The notes beneath the pieces are model-generated. The model was not told the origin of the DNA, ran no database searches, and saw only the letters and a list, made by a program, of their open reading frames with translations. Shown here piece by piece: positions 21,401 through 33,600 of a DNA stretch of 64,000 nucleotides. A program made the translations under genes and the position numbers. Each line of letters begins with the position of its first letter. The stretch's first letter is position 1. Source of the stretch: Annulohypoxylon bovei var. microspora (taxonomy: Eukaryota > Ascomycota > Sordariomycetes > Xylariales > Hypoxylaceae); assembly GCA_022836615.1 (NCBI GenBank), contig MU405268.1, positions 1 to 64,000 of the forward strand. The letters run 5' to 3'.

Positions 21401-23279
21401 GCTCCGACAGCTGAAGCCATCCAAGGAAGACAATTGAGAAAAACAGTGCGCCGCCGCGTGTAAATGCTCCTGCGGTCGTGTCAGGTTGTTTGTAATAGAT
21501 CGAACCAACAATAAAGCCGTTAGCAACGATGATGAAGAACTTCGTCCAGAGAGTTGCCTTGTCACCAAATAGCAACCAGAATTCTCGTTTCGTACACGCC
21601 AATACTTGACGGGTGAATGAAACGGTATAAGGAGACTCCTTGTTGACATGCCTTGACTTGGAGTCCCGCACTGCGCCTTCGAACTTTTTCGCATCCGCGT
21701 AGTCGGTACGCTGTAGATGTTCCTCGTAATCTCGGACGTCGGCTAACAGCTTTTGGTAGTTCGGCGAGTTACGGAAGGCCTTCTCCAGTTCCTCGGCCGT
21801 CTTAGGCGCTCTATCTTCAAATCCGGGCCTGAACCTCCGCTCGTTCGGATCGGTCACAGCGGTCAAGAAATCTGCCGTGGTTTGCCTCTCCGGACATTCG
21901 AAACCGAGGTCGACGAAGTACTGTTTGGCATCCTTGGCTGGCCCGGAAAATATTTGCCGGCCTTGGTCAATAACCATAACCTTGTCCATGAGCTCGTAGA
22001 TGCCCTCGCCAGCTTGGTACAATGTCACGAGTGTGGTGCGATTGCTGATATCAGTCATGATACGAAGCGACTTCGCATAATCTCCAGCCGTCGATGCGTC
22101 CAGCCCGCGCGTAGTGTTGTCCCACGCCATAACAGTCGACTTCGATGCTAACGTCTCGGCAATAGACACTCGTTTACGCTCGCCACCAGACACTCCTCGT
22201 ATATACTCGTCGCCGATTAGGGTGTATTTTGTGTGGCTGATGCCGAACATTTTCATTAACGCATTAGCGATAATCGGGATCTCCTCCTTTGCTCCCTTCT
22301 TGGTTTTGTTCATAAGAGCGAAAGTAAAAGTCTGCCAGACGTTGAGCGAGGCGAAATGGATGTCATCCTCGGGATTGTAGTTGACCTCGCCTCGATACAT
22401 CTGCTTCTGTTTATCGGCTGGAATACCGCCATAGGATATCTCTCCTTCAACAGCCGCGAAAGATTCGGTGTTATTGCTGACGGCCTTGAGGAATGTGCTA
22501 CATCCGGAGCCCGGGCGGCCTAGCACGAGCATCATCTCACCGTCCCGTACACATCCGGTAAAATCGTTGATCAACGTGCGGGTCGGTTGCTTCCTGCCGA
22601 ATCGAAGAATGGGGATGTAACGTGAAAGGATGCGATATAAGTCGGGTCCGAAAGTACCTATTATCGCATCCGGGACGGTACGGACGAATGAAGACGTACT
22701 TTCAACCCCCTTTACGTTGAGATTCTTGTAAATGACGCCAACACGTTTCTCAGATCCATCCTCTGTTCGCTTTTCGAAGTGACCATCGCGCATGAATTTC
22801 CCCAACTCAAACTCGTCCTCTTCTACCCCAGTCTTTTCGTCCCCATCAAGACCGGCAGCTTCGGCTTGCTTCGTATGTCGTCTAGATAAGTTGCCAGCTG
22901 CCTCACTACGACTGCGAGCCTGCGTCAGGTCAAATTGCCTGTTTGCTTGCGTTTCCTGAGTTTTTGTCCGGTGTAGCTGTGAGAGGTTGTGCCTTAATAC
23001 CTCCAGTTCCTCCATAGCTTCATGTTCGTCAAAACCGCCGACATCGCGTTCACCCCAAGTGCCATCTCCATTGCCGGCTGCGTCGGAACCATTAGATCCG
23101 TTACGAGCTCCCGAATTCCCTGCGCTTCCAGTCGCGTGTGTTATGTCCTCGTCTGGGTGAGTGTCTCCACGGTGCCATTGATTCGTCGGCATACCGGCTT
23201 CTCTACGGCGGAGGGCATCACCACCAACGGTGGTAGCCCACATGGCCGTCGAACGTGTCTTGAAACTAGAACTTGTCAA
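18406..23279 (-). CDS. PDR-type (ABCG full-size) multidrug ABC transporter
   Basis: Exons 23279-19077, 19018-18661 and 18575-18406 give 1576 aa in the (NBD-TMD)x2 order of the pleiotropic-drug-resistance family. NBD1 has Walker A GRPGSGCSTFLK, signature VSGGERKRVSIAE, and the degenerate Walker B region MAWDNTTRGLDAST typical of the family. TMD1 follows with six segments ending in EMFDFSSEGGG. NBD2 has Walker A GASGAGKSTLLN, LFLDEPTSGLDSQSAYSIV, and a signature reading GVELRKRLTIG where VEQRKRLTIG is usual. TMD2 ends after an extracellular Cys-rich loop (CEYCPYSVGNQYL) and FGVFLAFCFSNWALVYFFIY. It exports lipophilic compounds from the plasma membrane using ATP. A long acidic and Asn/Gly-rich N-terminal tail of about 170 residues precedes NBD1. 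Confidence 0.96.
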
Positions 23280-26200
23280 GCAAACGTGCTCGGGGAGCGT
23301 GTAACGGGTTAATCAAAGGAGCCGCGCTGGCAATTCCTGTCCACGTACGCCTAGCGCAATCAATTTGGAAAGGTTTGGCAAGACGTTTCCAGCGGGACGT
23401 AAAGGTTGCGATATAAGGTTGAAGATGACTGAACAAACACTTCTGGAATTCTAATCCTTTTACTACTGGTTTCGACTGTTGATCTGAGGAGACGACGGAC
23501 GAGGTTAGTGGAAATATTAAGGGCGATCCAAGAAATTTTTGCTGTCCTCATAAAGAAGGTTGATTGTTAATCAATAGATTTTTAAGCAGGAGATTAGATT
23601 AGCAGTAAATACGAAGGAGGTGTACGAAGCCCTCATATTGAGATCCGGCCCACCACCCTTGATTTAAGGTCGTTGGTCTTATTATGCACTAATATGCCGG
23701 CCGGCCGGCCGGGTTCCCTAATTCATAAGGACATCCTGTTCCACAACAGACTAACCAGGTCTACGGACCTACTATCTCATACCGGGTGCATATGGCGAAA
23801 CCGCGCTGATAGGCTGGCTTGGTTTGGTCTTCATCGACGGGGGAGTTGAGTGGTTGAGTGGAATATTTGACGAGTAGCAATAGCACTTTACACGACATGT
23901 CGGTGTGATGGGGTCAGACCGCTCAACAAATGCAGCCGGAAATACGGGCTAGATCCGCTCACATTAGCACCTCTATCTGGAGTATATTTATTTGGCTGGC
24001 ATTGGTACCGCAGCCCGCTAGGAGTACGATATCGGCGATAGTAGTATGTCTTTTCTCCTAGTGGGCAGTCTATGAATCATCCCTCACTCAAAAACGCTCT
24101 AACGTCTCCCAAGAGCTGGGACCCCATCGGCTTTAAAGTATGGACTTTGCGGCGCTAAGACCCCAGACACGTTCTTCACTATCTATACAAGGCTGACTCA
24201 TTATATTTTATTGGACCTTTCGGTTCAAAATCGACCCGTCTCAATTTTCTTTGAACCCTGGATCTCCAGCGTGGACCCTGCATGTAGATCTTCCTTGGGT
24301 CCCATTCGGCTGCTCAAGAACTTGCCAGCCAATAGATATCTACGGTAGTGGGTATAATAACTGCGACCGCTCTGTCGCTTACAAACCCAGACCATGCTGT
24401 ATCTTGGAAAGCTTCCCCGCAGGGTCCAGGAACTTATCATTCCAACTATCATGTGATTATAGAAAAGGATGGCAGTCCTCAGCAGTTTATGGATAATGTT
24501 AAACCTCTCCCACTAGGAGAAAATAAATAGATATTTTGAGAGAAACTGTTTCTCTGTAAGTTGTGTATTCTCTCTTAGATGTTATGGTTTTATATCGGCA
24601 TAGTGGAGAAGCGCGGTAGCCAGGCTGCCAGGTAGCCAACTAATAACTCGTAGTTACGTCAACTTAGGCATTAACGTTTAAGATTTGAACTGACATAAGA
24701 CAGCAGTGATAAGGAGGTCACAGTAAGAGCTAAAAGGCACGGCGAATTTGTTGTATAGGGAGCGTATCTAATAATATGTTAGTCGCCCGGAACACGGCCA
24801 AATTGGCCGGTCGATGACAATCATGATGATCGAAACTAACAGGATTATATTTCCTCCCGAATTAAAAATCAAATTGGTTCTTTTCCCCTCTTGTCCGGTG
24901 ACTCTTTAACGATTACAAATCATCAATATCGATATTCGCGCGAAGCATGGGAAACGGGTCACATTTTGCACATACCAACATAGATAAGGAGAAATTATAC
25001 ACTTCCTTTCATAGGTACTAACAGTAAATTGAAGGCTTGGTACGACACTAAGAAGCAAGTCACTCGCTCATTTACGATATAAAGCAGCAACATCCCAGAA
25101 ATATAGACCAGTGATTGTTGAAGTCATCCGAATATGGTGGTATCGAGAGTCAACTTTTGGCTTATATTTTTCTCATTTTGCTCACTGTGGTGTGTAGTAT
25201 GTGTATCCGGAACATTTAGACGTCTAATTAGACGTTACACAACTAAACGCGTCGTGGATACTATTGCGCTATTTCTATCAGGACCCATCCTGTCGGCAGG
25301 CTCGGCTGTCTTGTGTAATTCCGGAATTACCTCAATTTGATCACATCATGCGTCGCCGGCCTGAAAGTATGTGCGTAACGATGCGAACAATTTAATATAT
25401 TAGGCAATAGTACTTATAAGCCACGTAATCATCAAGTTGACCTTTCAAGATGCCAAGAATAAGATGCTAAAATGGCATGATAGTCCTATCCCCGGATTGT
25501 ATCATAACACTTTTATCACCCCTTTGGTAACTCCCTAGTTCCCCCATTCATTGATAAGGGAGCTGACATCATCAATAAATCTCATCTTGAGCGATTTATA
25601 TAAGAACAACGTGATACTATATTAATCGTAGCGTCACCTTCCGACTATATGTTTGACTTTGAAACTTCCGCGGGTAATTTGACCCCTGAAGCCCGATTGT
25701 CTACCTAAGACATGACGTGTTATTAATTCTGAGAAATTTTAGTATAACATCCACTGTAACTTAGTCCTATAGTCGTAATTATTTAGCTACTGCTAAGTTA
25801 TTCTATGTTCTTAGACGTCAAGTTAGAATTTTAGAGCCATCTCGAGAAGTTTCAATGAACCGAACCCTACTAACCTTGGCAGCCTCTGTTGTGCATATAT
25901 CATAATTAGCGGGCAAAAGAGCGCAGGCATAGCGAAGATGTCTTAGAAGGCACTCCTAAGACATGTCAGCTCATTGTTGAATATTTATGCAAACTAGAGA
26001 TCGTGAGTAAATTTGACTTAGTTTCTTCGGATTTTTAGCTTCCATGCCCAGGTGCCTATCCACTAATTCACCTTCGACTATATTCCTCTTTTCTTACGTA
26101 GGGAATATACCTAAGTACCTAGGTAGGTTACTATGTTCGTGAATAATTAGTAGGAAAGTCTCCATCATTTATATAATATCTCATTCATCTCCTCATGTAC

Positions 26201-26585
26201 ATGACACCTGGGTTAAGACACCTATCCCTGCTTTTCTCCACACTCACACCCACCAATCAAGTCAGTGTAACTTGCCGCATCGGGCAGTTCTTATAAGACA
26301 TGGCGTAGGGATAATTCTACTGGGGAGGAAAGAGCCACTTGAATCTTAGCCCAACGCTGTGATTGTAAATGGTCGTTCATAGCTTACCTACCGTAGCGGC
26401 AAAAGGTGGTTCTAAAAAATGATTCCATATTATAAAACGTGCCTAAATTATAACTAAGGTTGACTCGTTTTCTAAGCGTTTCAAGGTTAAAATCATTTTA
26501 CAGCAGAAAATCGTTTTATATTATAAAATTATTTTCTATTTTTTCTCGTTACTTTCCCTGCTATTTACCACCTAGCCACCCATTT
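23280..26585. other. Gene-poor spacer upstream of the ABC transporter
   Basis: No convincing gene in about 3.3 kb. A GC block at 23697-23712 is four perfect CCGG units (overlapping CGG/CCG triplets), about 420 bp upstream of the transporter start and possibly a regulator site. A 60-codon frame at 24348-24530 (ending KDGSPQQFMDNVKPLPLGENK without recognisable domain) and a hydrophobic 68-codon frame at 25134-25340 are too short and isolated to call. The palindrome TACCTAGGTA occurs at 26116-26125. Confidence 0.5.
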
Positions 26586-26589
26586 ATAA

Positions 26590-26835
26590 GTCTACAAGTC
26601 TACAAGTTTACAAGTCTACAAATCTACAAATCTACAAATCTGTTGGTTTACTAGGTAATCTACTGGTCTACTGGTCTACTGGTCTACTGGTCTACTGCTA
26701 CGCATTTATTGATTTACTCTAACCCATTTACTGATCTAGTAAGCTTAGCACGATAATGATGTTGACGATGTGGATGTGTGGATGTGTGGATGTGTGGATG
26801 GATAAATGGATGGATAGATAGATAGATGGATGTAT
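26590..26835. repeat. Octamer minisatellites
   Basis: Three adjoining tandem arrays share an 8-bp period. First come TCTACAAG/TCTACAAA units at about 26590-26640, then TCTACTGG units at about 26660-26697. After a short gap, GTGTGGAT units at about 26769-26800 degrade into GGAT/AGAT tetramers to about 26835. The first two arrays share the TCTAC core and probably arose by slippage and divergence. Confidence 0.8.
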
Positions 26836-26939
26836 AGATGTAAAAGGTAAAAGAAAAGAAAAAATAAATTCTAAGTTTTTTTTCTTTAAGTGTTGCTGTT
26901 GCTGCTGTGCATATGGGGTTTTTTGCTGTTGTAGCCCGT

Positions 26940-26953
26940 GTTGTTGTTGCTGC

Positions 26954-27003
<50 letters not shown>
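26940..27003. repeat. CAG/CAA trinucleotide tract
   Basis: About 21 units of CTG with interspersed TTG on the + strand (CAG/CAA on the minus strand), with satellite CTG clusters on both sides (26890-26935 and 27011-27020). The minus strand reads as polyglutamine within a 143-codon ORF (27159-26728). That ORF's flanks are low-complexity and derive partly from the neighbouring octamer repeats, so I annotate the repeat rather than a gene. Confidence 0.8.
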
Positions 27004-27526
27004 TACTGGAGCTGCTGCTGTAGGTGTGGGTGTTGATGGCAGGTAACCAAGGAAACGAGAGAAAAAACTTAGAAGTTTTTTGTAAGAGGGCTTGTAAAGG
27101 TGGTAAAAGGGGAGTAAAATGGTTTTACTTGAAGTAATAATTCTGGGTTTGAAAATCATTTTAATCTTTAAAATCGGTATATCGTAAGCATATACTCCCC
27201 CATACAGTTTGTATGGGAGGGTACATGGAAAGGTTAAAATAATTTTAAAGTTAAAATGGTTTTAAAAATAAAATCATTATTACAACACACCTTTTCCCGC
27301 TATGGTACGTATCTGGGATTAAAAATAATAGACAGAGTGGTTTATAAAATTAAAATCTCCAGGACTGCCATTTGACTTCTCCGATGTTGGCCTGCCAGAA
27401 CAAGCCGCCCAAGAATATTTCCCATTGTCCTAGTTCCAAATACTATCATGGGGCGATTCTTTTACCTGGGGGCAAGATATTACTAGGTACTGTTTATCAT
27501 ATATATTGTACTTAGATTTTGTTAGG

Positions 27527-27536
27527 TACCTAGGTA
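27527..27536. repeat. TACCTAGGTA dispersed palindrome (one of six)
   Basis: A perfect 10-bp palindrome that recurs at 26116, 27527, 30560, 46213, 46293 and 52370. In a 64-kb random sequence about 0.06 copies would be expected. The related palindrome TAGGTACCTA occurs at least four times (about 27524, 52162, 54050 and 60323). Role unknown. Confidence 0.7.
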
Positions 27537-27606
27537 CATTTAAATGACTTTAGATTACCTAGTACTTCACAATAGAAATTTTATTAGATTATACGAAACA
27601 CCGTTC

Positions 27607-28470
27607 TAACCGTGTTGACCCCCTTTTGCAACAGACCCCCTTTTGCAACACTTTTACACCAAAACACAGCCTTTTTATATGAATATAATTCAACCAATAT
27701 TAAAGCTATGCAACTAGAAATTGTTTATACATACGATTAATTGATTGATACAATTGATTACGAGGTTCATAAAAATTAGAGAATTTTACTCGTGTTGTAA
27801 TTGTGGTGGTTATAACAAGGTTTCATAGGTACATGGCCCCACATACAAGATTAGGTGCGAAAATAAGTATTTCGAGAAATTTATTAAAACTGTTATATCG
27901 CGACAACTAGGTGCGAGATCTTAAATCTTTATAGCTACGTATAATTAAGGAGGTTATATATACTTTCAATATATATCATGAAAGCATAGTTAAATTAATT
28001 AATATACATTGTAAAGTTATATATTTAACCACTTTAAGATTAATGTGGTTAAAATCATAAGCCGTAATTATATTATTACATTATTTAATCACAGCTTCAA
28101 TTTTACTTTCAACATAAGGATTGGTTTAATAATTACACCAGAGTAAACAAATGTAAGATCTCAAAGCTGGTTGTCGTGATATAATGGTTTTAATAAATTT
28201 CTCGAAATACTTATTTTTACACCTAATCTTGTATGTGGGGCAATGTACCATTTACACCCCTGCGTAATCATCATAATTACAACATGGGGAAATTTCTTCC
28301 ATTTTATTAAGCTGCATAATAATAGGCTCCAACCACTTAGAAACGTATTGAAGTTGGTTCAACTTTAATAACTTCAATATCCGTTGAGTTACGGTCATGT
28401 AAAAAGGGTATGTTTTGGTGTAAAAGTGTTGCAAAAGGGGGTCTGTTGCAAAAGGGGGTCAACACGGTTA
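27607..28470. mobile_element. 860-bp palindromic foldback element, Tc1/mariner-like TA target
   Basis: The element 27609-28468 starts ACCGTGTTGACCCCCTTTTG and ends with its exact inverse. The terminal 58 bp are identical inverted repeats, each containing the CCCCCTTTTGCAACA unit twice. Inverted similarity continues inward: the 27827-27910 block (CCCCACATACAAGATTAGGT, then TATTTCGAGAAATTTATTAA) reappears inverted at about 28155-28250. The whole element is therefore close to a hairpin with two arms of roughly 300 bp. TA dinucleotides flank both ends (27607-27608 and 28469-28470). No transposase frame is present; only short ORFs occur. It lies about 155 bp past the monooxygenase stop. Confidence 0.85.
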
Positions 28471-28624
28471 CTAACCAACCCCCACCCCCGAAGGGCAATA
28501 CTGCATAAATAGCTCCCACTCTTCCCTCAAAATACTCTACTTCTTCTGGCAACTTAAAGATCTAGCCAAGAGACGGGTGATCTAATCTAAGCGGTGTATA
28601 GGACGAAAAGTAACCTAGCAACAA

Positions 28625-30674
28625 CTAATGAGAAAACGGTCGCATCTTTAGGGTCTCATCGTCCTCAGGGCGACCCAAAAGAGGGAAGTCCACAAACCGT
28701 GGCTCGATATACCAAGCAGGATCACCACCCCATTCGTTATCCCCTTCCCCTTTCATGTGTGTAATACTAAATCCATTGCCCAACCATCTCATCTTATTTG
28801 TTCCGGCGCTTTCAATGCTTTCAAAGTCATAGTCTTCCCATCTTGGTGCTCGCAATGCTTCTAGCGCGTGAAGCGTACTTCCTGGCCACAACCCTGTGAT
28901 GCGGTCACCTGAGCCGCCCTCACTCTTATACCAGCTATGGCAGGGGTCTGTGTAGACGGTATTCTTGAAATACTCATGACAATACTCAGTCCAATCGTTG
29001 ACGCGCTCAGGTTTGATCGCCATGGTAGCGTAATCCTCCTTCTGTAATTTGCGGATGCATTTCACAATATAGTCGCCCTCGGTTTCCAGGATCGCCGTCA
29101 GAGACCCAGATCCAATGGCCGAGTTGGGGCCTAACATGATAAAGAAGTTGGGGAATGAGTCCACAGCGACCGAGAGGTACGCCGTAGGGAATGGTTTGAA
29201 ACGAGTCTTCAATGGCAGGTCGCCACGTCCGTAGACAGGGAAAGGCGGCGCGGACGAAGTATTGAATCCGGTAGCGCAAACAAGAGCATCGATCTCGACC
29301 AACCGACCTGACTTCAGAGTCACGCCCGTAGGTATTATAGCCTCTACTGGGTCAGTGATGAAATCTACATTGCTTTCAACTAGCGCCTCGAGATAACCCG
29401 GCCCTGGGGAAGGTCGTCGGCAGCCAATACTGAAGGAGGGAATTAGGAATTTTGCGATTTCTGGCTTTTTCGACAATCGCTCTTGCATTGCCACCTTGGA
29501 AGCGCTGATAACCTCACGCTGCAATTCCGAGTCCCTCATCGAAATTTCGTGTATGGTTCCGCCGTCTAGTTCGATGATTTTTCGAAAGTTGAAGTATTTC
29601 TCCGGATTGTTGACAAATTCTTCACGTTGCTCGGGAGAAACTTCATGAAAATTTATTAATACATCGTTCTAGACCTGAGCATTAGAATATCACCACTTAC
29701 AGTTAACTATCGCTGGATCTAATCCAAGTTTCTTCATCACATCTATGATTATTAGTGCCGAGTGCTCGAAGATCTCAAAAGGAGGTACACATACTGTCCC
29801 CAAATGGACTTGTGATCCACGCCTTGCTTCTGACAAAACATGACAATTGTGCTCCTTGGACTTTTTGAAGGCGTGGAACAATTTGTATACCGCTAGATCC
29901 ATTGCCGAGGATTCCAATTCTCTTGTTCTTGAAGTCGTAACTATTTGTCTATGAGCAGATGAGTCCACAATTCCGTAGTTAGGTTAAGACACACTTTTCA
30001 TTCCACCTTGCCGAATGCATAACCTCACCCTTAAAAGACTTAAAGCCGGGTATATTAGGCCAAGAAGGATCACTCAGGTTTCCCCTAGCTGCGACCAGCA
30101 CATCGGCATCATCTTCAAAGGTCTCACTTGCATCCGTTCGCTGAATCGTCAAAATCCTGTTTCAAGTTAGTGTCTGCTCGTATCTCCGTCGCGTTCATCA
30201 AGAACCATTTCTTCCTGTTATCATCCCAACGACATGATTTCACTTCGTGAGACAGCTTCACAAATCTGAGAACTCCATATTTTTCGGCTGTACCGTGGAG
30301 ATATGCACAAATCTCACTCCCAGGGGCATATAGAGATGACCAGTTAGGGTTGGGGTTGAAGGTATACTGGTACGAATGTGATGGGACGTCGCATGCGCAA
30401 CCTAACACGTGTCAGTTATTAAATGAAGTGCGAGAGGCTACTTCAATATATATCAATATTCCTTACCGGGATATCTATTCAGCCACCACGTGCCGCCCAC
30501 GGATTCCTCTCTCTCGTAGATTCGTAAATCGACATTTCGGATGCGTTGCGCTATACGGATACCTAGGTAAATCCCCGAATAGCCAGCCCCTATCACCCGG
30601 ACCTTGATCGGGCGATGACCATCTATAGGTGTGTCCTTAAGCTGTAAAGGTGTTGAGAAATCGGTTGAACCCAT
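28625..30674 (-). CDS. FAD-containing Baeyer-Villiger monooxygenase
   Basis: Six exons, 30674-30467, 30401-30206, 30156-29995, 29940-29795, 29742-29701 and 29640-28625, give 589 aa with consistent phases. Motifs appear in the expected order. Residues ~30-40 hold the FAD site VIGAGYSGIYLG, followed by GGTWWLNRYPGCACDVPSH. The Baeyer-Villiger fingerprint FKGEVMHSARW fits FxGxxxHxxxW. The NADPH site is RIGILGNGSSGIQIVP, then GCRRPSPGPGYLEALV and DALVCATGFNTS. Intron donors include a weaker GTTCTT (30205) and the last intron ends in AAG (29641), both chosen to keep conserved frame. Such enzymes oxidise ketones to esters or lactones, often in secondary metabolism. No biosynthetic cluster is visible around it, so the substrate is unknown. 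Confidence 0.92.
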
Positions 30675-33600
30675 CTTAGTAAAACTAACCATGTAGTTGA
30701 AGAACAAGAAAAGGGAAACTAATGTTGAAAGAATTGAACCTTCTAGTTAATCTATATCTTACCTGTTGTTATTGTGCTATACACCTTGTCGCCGCGAATC
30801 CTACGATATTGTTTCCCCGCACCCCTACTAAACCCGAATTTGGATATGATACCCGGCACTTGTAACTATCGTCCGGTCTCGAAGGAAGGAACAGCAATAC
30901 CTCACGGCGCAATATACGTGGGGTTATAAAATGAGCTAGTACACATGCAGTTTTTAAAAACTCCGTAGTCGGTTAATTTTTTCGAAATGGGAATTATGAT
31001 ATTTTAGGATTGCCGAAACATCGTAAGATATTCCTATAAACTAAGACATCGTGAGTATAACTCCTCACAACTCCTCACGTAGAAATTCCTCCCTTAGCCG
31101 CAACTCAGGAGGAATATAAGTGGATCGATTCCAACTCTCGTATGTAACTCAATTAATTATAATGATAATAGATAGGTAATGGCGTACGCCATAAGGTGAA
31201 AGAAGGCAAAGGGATATCCGTCTCGAATCTTTCATTGGATATGTTAAAATTAAATAATTTAGGTACCAACATATACAGATCTAATACGACCAATTGACTG
31301 TCATCAAATCTAGTAGTTGACCTCATGCCATAGGGAATTCATCTTAAGTCGTGACATAAAATCAAACTCTGTGAGTAACGAGTGACGAAACTCGGGATAT
31401 GAAAACGGGTTAGGGTTAGACCAATATGTGAACTAAAACATGAATTTGAAGACATTCAAAACGCTGCGGTGGAGGACTACATGTCTATTATTAGTCGAGA
31501 TGTCTTTCTTACCTTGGAATTGCCCAATAGAGTCGTAGCCGAATCTCATTAGAAACTTAGGTATAAGCTATTATATCGCCCCGCATCGGCAGTTTATTGA
31601 TTCTATAAAGCCCTAGGCTATTGGGCAACAGAAGGGAATTGACCTAGATATTACGAAATATTTTCAAACTGTTTTTAATTCGTTATTAATACTAGAGATA
31701 AACATCATTCTTACTTGGGTAGGTAGGTAAGCAATGAGGCAAGTACTTAGAAAATCTCGACCAATAATATTATAGTCGACGCTCACCACCAGTACCAAAG
31801 CAATATCGCCCAGGACCTCATATTCTGGGGAGCCTAATAAGACATATTTGGCTTGCTATGGCATTAGAAAGGTCCTAAAGCTCGTACTGATGAATATTTC
31901 AGTACAACGTTATGTTATAACTCTCAAAGTTAAAAATCTTTGAAATATAAGTATACAAGTATGCTTAGGTATAAATAACCTTACATTTCGAATAACTTAC
32001 AAACTTTGTTAATGAACATTGACTTAAGCCTTATTACTTACTTACTTGTATAAATACATTAGTACCTTGAGTTTAAACGGTTGTATCCCATTTTTATCTT
32101 TAACGTGTTAAATTCAAAGGATGCCTTGACTTAACTGTCAACAACAAACTTAGTAATGCAACTGGCGAGAAGTTGTTGATTAATTTTATTTAATCTTTTA
32201 TTATTATTCACTGAGTCATATTAGCTGGGTATGTTTTCATTCATAGTGATATTTAATAACTTTTAAATAAAATAATCAGTAAATACTTGTTAAAGCATGT
32301 AAACTGGATTAATAGTAGCCAAGGAATAGTTGAACATTAGGGTAAAACTTTAAGCAGCTTTTTACATAAATTGAGGCTGGTACATTTATATGTGTAGAAA
32401 TAGCTTAATCAACACATGCCTAGATACTTAAAATAAACCGATAAAGGTCACCCGTCTCGTTCGAGTTTCGCAATGAAAGAATAGACATCTAAGAGCCACA
32501 TGGAAAAGGTTTTGTGAGAACAGGTAAGCAAGTACAGAAACTATTTACATACTACCTAGGTTAGCATATTTAAGTGTGAAAGCTTGCACTCAATGGTGTA
32601 AGCGCTTATTATGGCCAACACAATATAAATACGTAGGTAGTGAGACCATAGACAAAATCAGAACATGTAAAGATTTCGACCTTCATACATGGGTAACTTC
32701 TTGATTACCTAATCTAGACAAGCAGGCGCTTTAGCCCCTAGGTGCCTGGCATGTGACAGAGCTTATTGAAACGAACCTTCGAAGAATAGGTTGAAGGTTT
32801 TAGTTCTTATTCTATAAGCTCACGGGCGTATTTTAACAAGTTGTGTTAACATCAGATAACTGTCTTGAAGTAGTAGAAGCTAGTTTGATTGAAATGTCAT
32901 ACTTGCTAATAATTATTGGCTCTGCTTGAATGTGGTATTTATGTATGTGTGAGGCTGTTACTCTGGTCGTTCGGTCAAATCCAATATCTTTTTACTATGA
33001 GTTAGATTTATATTGTAGAAATCAGCTTGAGTTACTGTTCCCAGATATAAAGTGTTGAAGAATGTTTTCATAATGATGAAGATAAGTAAGTCAAAGGGCA
33101 TTGAATAATAAGTCGTTGAATAAGTTAATTAGCCGTTTTCCCTGTCCGAGTCCGTGGGGTCGGCAGGACACCAAACGGTCGGAAACCGCTAGAAAATGGG
33201 ATGAACCAATGAGGTCACAAGGTGGTGGACCGTGTTCTGTAATACGATTCTAATGGTATGGTCTTTGTTAATGCCGTAAGACGGACAAAGACAAGCGATC
33301 GCTGCAGGGAGCGCAGAGGGATCGTCAGCGCATATGTTGTATTTAATATTTCTGATTCAGTCATTCGATATACACGTGTACAAATATGCTTCTGTACTTC
33401 GATAGGTAGATGACATCAGCGCTGCGTGTTTGAGGCGAAATTCGGAGGTCTACAAAGTTATTGGCAAATCTGAAGGCGCATCATTAGTAAAGACGTAAGT
33501 TGGATCTTATGTACTTATCTTCAAACCGGAGCCCTTCGAGCCCCTCGAGCCCCTCAAACCCCTCGACCTCGAACCCCTCTTATTAGCCTTGGAATTTGAT

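Noticed and set aside
26728..27159. 143-codon polyglutamine ORF on the minus strand
   Set aside because: It consists of a trinucleotide tract plus octamer repeats and AT-rich flanks, with no homologous domain or exon structure.
29690..29968. Lesions in the monooxygenase gene
   Set aside because: Apparent stops near 29780 and 29690 disappear when introns 29794-29743 and 29700-29641 are removed. The conserved frame is then continuous.
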